Of a stretch of DNA of 64,000 nucleotides, positions 60,790 to 64,000 are shown in pieces. The notes below the pieces were generated by a model. That model was given only the letters and a program-made list of their open reading frames with translations, was not told where the DNA came from and did not search any database. The DNA comes from Micromonospora musae (GTDB lineage Bacteria > Actinomycetota > Actinomycetes > Mycobacteriales > Micromonosporaceae), in NCBI RefSeq assembly GCF_003626635.1, contig NZ_RAZT01000007.1, forward strand, positions 310,001-374,000, in the 5' to 3' direction. Position 1 is the stretch's first letter; every line of letters starts with the position of its first letter. The translations under genes were made by a program, and so were the position numbers.

Positions 60790-61824
60790 CTAGAGGATCG
60801 TCCAGGTGTCCCCGCTGCTCAGGAGGCCGGCGAGCTGCTGCTCGGGAGTCTCGGTGACCTCCGCCCGGGCGGCGTCGAGCTGGGCGCGTACCACGTTCTC
60901 GTAGGACGGCCGCTCGACCGCGCGGAACACCCCGATCGGGGTGTTGCGCAGGTCCAGCCCGGGCAGCCGGGAGAGCGCGAAGGCGTACGCCGGGTCGGTG
61001 ACGGTCGCGTCGTGCACGACGATCTCCTCCGGGCGGGTCGCCGCGGTCTCCCGTACCTCCAGGCCGAAGCCGCCCGGCGGGTGTACGACGCAGAACTGCC
61101 CGTCCTTGCCGAACGTGATCGGCTGCCCGTGCTCCAGCCGGATCAGGTAGTCGTCGCGGATCCCGTGCTCCTTGAGCGGTTCGAACGCGCCGTCGTTGAA
61201 GATGTTGCAGTTCTGGTAGATCTCCACGAAGGCGGAGCCCTCGTGCTCGGCGGCCGCCCGGAGCACCGACTGGAGGTGCTTGCGGTCGGAGTCGATGGTG
61301 CGGGCCACGAAGGTCGCCTCCGCGCCGAGCGCCAGCGAGAGCGGGTTGAACGGCGCGTCCGCCGAGCCGACCGGAGTCGACTTGGTGATCTTTCCGACCT
61401 CGGAGGTGGGAGAATACTGCCCCTTGGTCAGCCCGTAGATCCGGTTGTTGAAGAGAAGGATCTTGAGGTTGACGTTGCGCCGCAGCGCGTGGATCAGGTG
61501 GTTGCCGCCGATGGAGAGCGCGTCACCGTCACCGGTGACCACCCAGACCGAGAGGTCCGGCCGGGTGGCCGACAGGCCGGTGGCGATCGCCGGGGCGCGG
61601 CCGTGGATCGAGTGCATCCCGTACGTGTTCATGTAGTACGGGAAGCGGGAGGAGCAGCCGATGCCGGAGATGAAGACGATCCGCTCGCGCGGGATGTTCA
61701 GCTCCGGCATGAAGCCCTGAACGGCCGCCAGGATCGCGTAGTCACCGCAACCGGGGCACCAGCGCACCTCCTGGTCGGACTTGAAGTCCTTGGCGGTGAG
61801 CTTGAGGGCGATGGGCTCAGACAT
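60790..61824 (-). CDS. korB: 2-oxoacid:ferredoxin oxidoreductase beta subunit
   Basis: 344 residues. TPP-binding motif VTGDGDALSIGGNH through NLKILLFNNRIYG; Cys residues in WCPGCGDYAIL, GCSSRF and NCNIFNDG supply a 4Fe-4S cluster. With KorA it oxidises 2-oxoglutarate (or another 2-oxoacid) and reduces ferredoxin; it lets actinobacteria run an alternative TCA step. Overlaps korA by eight bases. Confidence 0.94.
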   Translation of the reverse strand: MSEPIALKLTAKDFKSDQEVRWCPGCGDYAILAAVQGFMPELNIPRERIVFISGIGCSSRFPYYMNTYGMHSIHGRAPAIATGLSATRPDLSVWVVTGDGDALSIGGNHLIHALRRNVNLKILLFNNRIYGLTKGQYSPTSEVGKITKSTPVGSADAPFNPLSLALGAEATFVARTIDSDRKHLQSVLRAAAEHEGSAFVEIYQNCNIFNDGAFEPLKEHGIRDDYLIRLEHGQPITFGKDGQFCVVHPPGGFGLEVRETAATRPEEIVVHDATVTDPAYAFALSRLPGLDLRNTPIGVFRAVERPSYENVVRAQLDAARAEVTETPEQQLAGLLSSGDTWTIL

Positions 61825-63664
61825 TCTTGAGGACCTCTTCCAGCATCGTCTCCAGCTCCGCGGCGGTGAAGGGCAGGCCGCGGACCTGGTTGTAGCCGAT
61901 CGCGTCGACCAGGTACTTCGCGCGGATCACGTGCGCCAGCTGGCCGAGGTTCATCTCGGGGATGACCACGCGGTCGTAGGAACGGAGCACCGTGCCGAGG
62001 TTGGCCGGCATCGGGGCGAGGTGGCGCAGGTGCGCCTGCGCCACCGAGAGCCCGCGCTGACGCAGGCCGCGGCAGGCGGCGCCGATCGGCCCGTACGTCG
62101 AGCCCCAGCCGAGCACCAGCACCCGGGCGTCGCCGTCGGGGTCCTCGACCTCGACGTCCGGCACCGGGATCGTCTCGATGCGGGCGGCGCGGGTGCGGAC
62201 CATGAAGTCGTGGTTCGCCGGGTCGTAGGAGATGTCGCCGGTCTTGTCGGCCTTCTCCAGCCCGCCGATCCGGTGCTCCAGACCGGGGGTGCCGGGGATG
62301 GCCCACGGGCGGGCCAGCGTTTCCGGGTCGCGCAGGTACGGCAGGAAGGTGGTGCCGTCCTCGCCGTTGGGCGTGGTCGCGAACTCCACCCGCAGGTCGG
62401 GCAGGGAGTCGACGTCGGGCAGCAGCCACGGTTCGGAGCCGTTCGCGACGTAGTTGTCCGACAGCAGGATCACCGGAGTGCGGTAGGTGAGGGCGATCCG
62501 GGCCGCCTCCAGGGCCGCGTAGAAGCAGTCCGCGGGCGACTTCGGGGCGATCACCGCGACCGGGGCCTCGCCGTGGCGGCCGTTGAGGGCCATGTTCAGG
62601 TCGGCCTGTTCGGTCTTCGTCGGCATGCCGGTCGAGGGCCCGGCCCGCTGCACGTCGACGATGAGCAGCGGCAGCTCCAGCGCCACCGCCAGGGAGATCG
62701 TCTCGCTCTTGAGGGCGACGCCCGGGCCGCTGGTGGTGGTGATGCCGAGCGCCCCGCCGTACGACGCGCCGAGCGCTGCGCCGACCGCGGCGATCTCGTC
62801 CTCGGCCTGCATGGTGAGCACGCCGAACTTCTTGTGCTTGCTCAGCTCGTGCAGGATGTCCGAGGCCGGGGTGATCGGGTAGGCGCCGAGGAAGACCGGC
62901 AGCCCGGAGCGGACGCCCGCGGCGACCAGGCCGAGCGAGAGCGCCGCGTTGCCGGTGATGTTGCGGTAGGTGCCGGGCGGCATCTTCGCCGGCTTGACCT
63001 CGTAGCGGACCGCGAAGTCCTCGGTCGTCTCGCCGAAGTTCCAGCCGGCCCGGAAGGCCGCCACGTTCGCCGCCACAAGCTCCGGCCGGCGGGCGAACTT
63101 GCGCTCCAGGAAGCGCAGCGTCGACTCGTACGGGCGGGAGTACATCCAGGAGAGCAGCCCGAGGGCGAACATGTTCTTGGCCCGCTCGGCGTCCTTCTTG
63201 GACACGTCCTGGTCGGCGAGGGCACCGACGGTCATCGAGGTGAGCGCGACCGGGTGCACCGCGTAGCCGGCGAGCGTGTCGTCCTCGAGCGGGCTCGCCT
63301 GGTAGCCGACCTTGGAAAGGTTGCGCTTGGTGAACTCGTCGGTGTTCACGATGATGTCCGCGCCGCGCGGGAGGTCGGCCAGGTTGGCCTTGAGCGCGGC
63401 CGGGTTCATGGCCACCAGCACGTTCGGCGCGTCGCCGGGGGTGAGGATGTCGTAGTCGGCGAAGTGCACCTGGAAGCTCGACACGCCCGGCAGGGTGCCG
63501 GCGGGTGCCCGGATCTCCGCGGGGAAGTTGGGCAGCGTGGAGATGTCGTTGCCGAGCTGGGCCGTTTCGGAGGTGAATCGGTCACCGGTCAGCTGCATGC
63601 CGTCGCCGGAGTCACCGGCGAACCGGATCACCACCCGGTCCAGTTGACGGATCTGCTTGCTCAC
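61817..63664 (-). CDS. korA: 2-oxoacid:ferredoxin oxidoreductase alpha subunit (gamma-alpha fusion)
   Basis: 615 residues from GTG (SKQIRQLDRVVIRFAGDSGDG) with GAGG seven bases upstream. The N-terminal gamma-type domain (~1-200) is followed by the pyrimidine-binding alpha domain (GAYPITPASDILHELSK, MQAEDEIAAVGAALGAS, TSGPGVALKSETI, LLIVDVQRAGPSTGMPTKTEQADL). The substrate specificity of KorAB (2-oxoglutarate or pyruvate) cannot be fixed by sequence alone. First gene of korAB. Confidence 0.93.
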   Translation of the reverse strand: MSKQIRQLDRVVIRFAGDSGDGMQLTGDRFTSETAQLGNDISTLPNFPAEIRAPAGTLPGVSSFQVHFADYDILTPGDAPNVLVAMNPAALKANLADLPRGADIIVNTDEFTKRNLSKVGYQASPLEDDTLAGYAVHPVALTSMTVGALADQDVSKKDAERAKNMFALGLLSWMYSRPYESTLRFLERKFARRPELVAANVAAFRAGWNFGETTEDFAVRYEVKPAKMPPGTYRNITGNAALSLGLVAAGVRSGLPVFLGAYPITPASDILHELSKHKKFGVLTMQAEDEIAAVGAALGASYGGALGITTTSGPGVALKSETISLAVALELPLLIVDVQRAGPSTGMPTKTEQADLNMALNGRHGEAPVAVIAPKSPADCFYAALEAARIALTYRTPVILLSDNYVANGSEPWLLPDVDSLPDLRVEFATTPNGEDGTTFLPYLRDPETLARPWAIPGTPGLEHRIGGLEKADKTGDISYDPANHDFMVRTRAARIETIPVPDVEVEDPDGDARVLVLGWGSTYGPIGAACRGLRQRGLSVAQAHLRHLAPMPANLGTVLRSYDRVVIPEMNLGQLAHVIRAKYLVDAIGYNQVRGLPFTAAELETMLEEVLKNV

Positions 63665-64000
63665 GCCTGCACCTCGCTTCGCTGCGCGCGGTGGCGGCCC
63701 GAGTTGCTGGTGATCCCGCCCTGCCCGGCCACGTGACCTCCCTGACGCACCCCGCACCGCGCCGGCCGTGGGTGGTCCGGCCCGCATGTGGTTTCTCACC
63801 TCAGAGCCTACGTCGGACCGACCCGTCACCTTCCCCGGAGGTTCATCGTCCGGGACCGAATCGGGGGGTGAAATTCACCACTTAGTGGTGTTTCGCGTCC
63901 CGTGCGGTAATGGAGATCACCATCGGCCGATGTCCCCGCTGCGCCGATCGGACCGCGACGTCACTCCCGCCCCGCCGACGCCGCTCCGGGCAGCCGTCGG
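63665..64000. other. Region upstream of korA
   Basis: No supported gene to the window edge. It contains a 6-3-6 palindrome and the likely korAB promoter region in slightly AT-richer DNA near 63865-63895. Confidence 0.5.
63876..63890. promoter_or_regulatory. Palindrome CACCAC-TTA-GTGGTG upstream of korAB
   Basis: Perfect inverted repeat about 212 bases before the korA start, flanked by GAAA and TTTC. Candidate operator for korAB or a gene beyond the window. Confidence 0.45.

Noticed and set aside
61781..63736. A plus-strand frame opposite korA
   Set aside because: korA and korB have intact TPP and Fe-S motifs and overlap each other; the opposite frame is a GC shadow.
1..64000. CRISPR arrays, rRNA operons or intact insertion sequences
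   Set aside because: No regularly spaced repeats, rRNA sequence or transposase reading frames were seen on either strand.

Overview
The window is very GC-rich and reads as chromosomal DNA of a filamentous actinobacterium, most probably Micromonosporaceae (Micromonospora-like). This is inferred from codon use, many GTG starts, several leaderless promoters, an eukaryote-like IleS behind a T-box, zinc-independent ribosomal paralogues, an ECF42 sigma pair and many MarR/TetR/SARP regulators. Nearly all long open frames antisense to real genes are GC-bias artefacts and are left out.

Layout. 1-5.0 kb: end of kdpD, kdpE, an orphan winged-helix regulator and a universal-stress protein. 5.2-9.8 kb: Cys-rich copper-binding bundle, YetF-like membrane protein, and a molybdopterin oxidoreductase lacking all four Fe-S ligands with a small helical partner. 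9.9-15.6 kb: two MEDS-domain signalling proteins, then a MarR regulator divergent from a luciferase-like/BBE-oxidase fusion and a second luciferase-like enzyme. 15.6-21.7 kb: ECF42 sigma factor with its DGPF/YCII partner, alpha/beta hydrolase, SARP-ATPase regulator. 21.7-27 kb: ileS with T-box; aldo-keto reductase and TetR sharing a palindrome. 27-29.4 kb: divergent, probably Zur-controlled cluster of zinc-free ribosomal proteins (L31, L28, L33, S14) with a degenerate CobW-like (Mrf-like) protein. 29.4-31.4 kb: NarL-type two-component system. 31.9-36.1 kb: poly-gamma-glutamate operon (pgsB, pgsC, NlpC/P60, pgsA). 36.2-37.9 kb: BacNav-like channel and small genes.

38.1-40.9 kb is the most interesting part: a two-gene Pycsar-type anti-phage module (class III nucleotide cyclase plus PycTM-like membrane effector). 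The cyclase carries two C-terminal cold-shock-like OB folds, and the module lies back to back with a TetR gene across palindromic DNA. 41-44.8 kb: a 1002-residue Tat-exported sugar-related protein, a large inverted repeat and a CHY zinc-finger protein. 45.1-48.7 kb: tRNA-Arg(CCT) followed by a decayed integrative element bounded by a 44-bp duplication of the tRNA 3' half, with two tyrosine-integrase remnants.

48.8-64 kb: Nudix hydrolase, LPXTG-anchored protein, RidA, lipoprotein, methyltransferase, ClpP with a ClgR-like regulator, SigE-family sigma factor with a membrane partner, TrkA-type K+ channel, MarR/azoreductase pair, secreted trypsin-like protease and korAB (2-oxoacid:ferredoxin oxidoreductase). 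No CRISPR array, rRNA operon or intact insertion sequence was seen.
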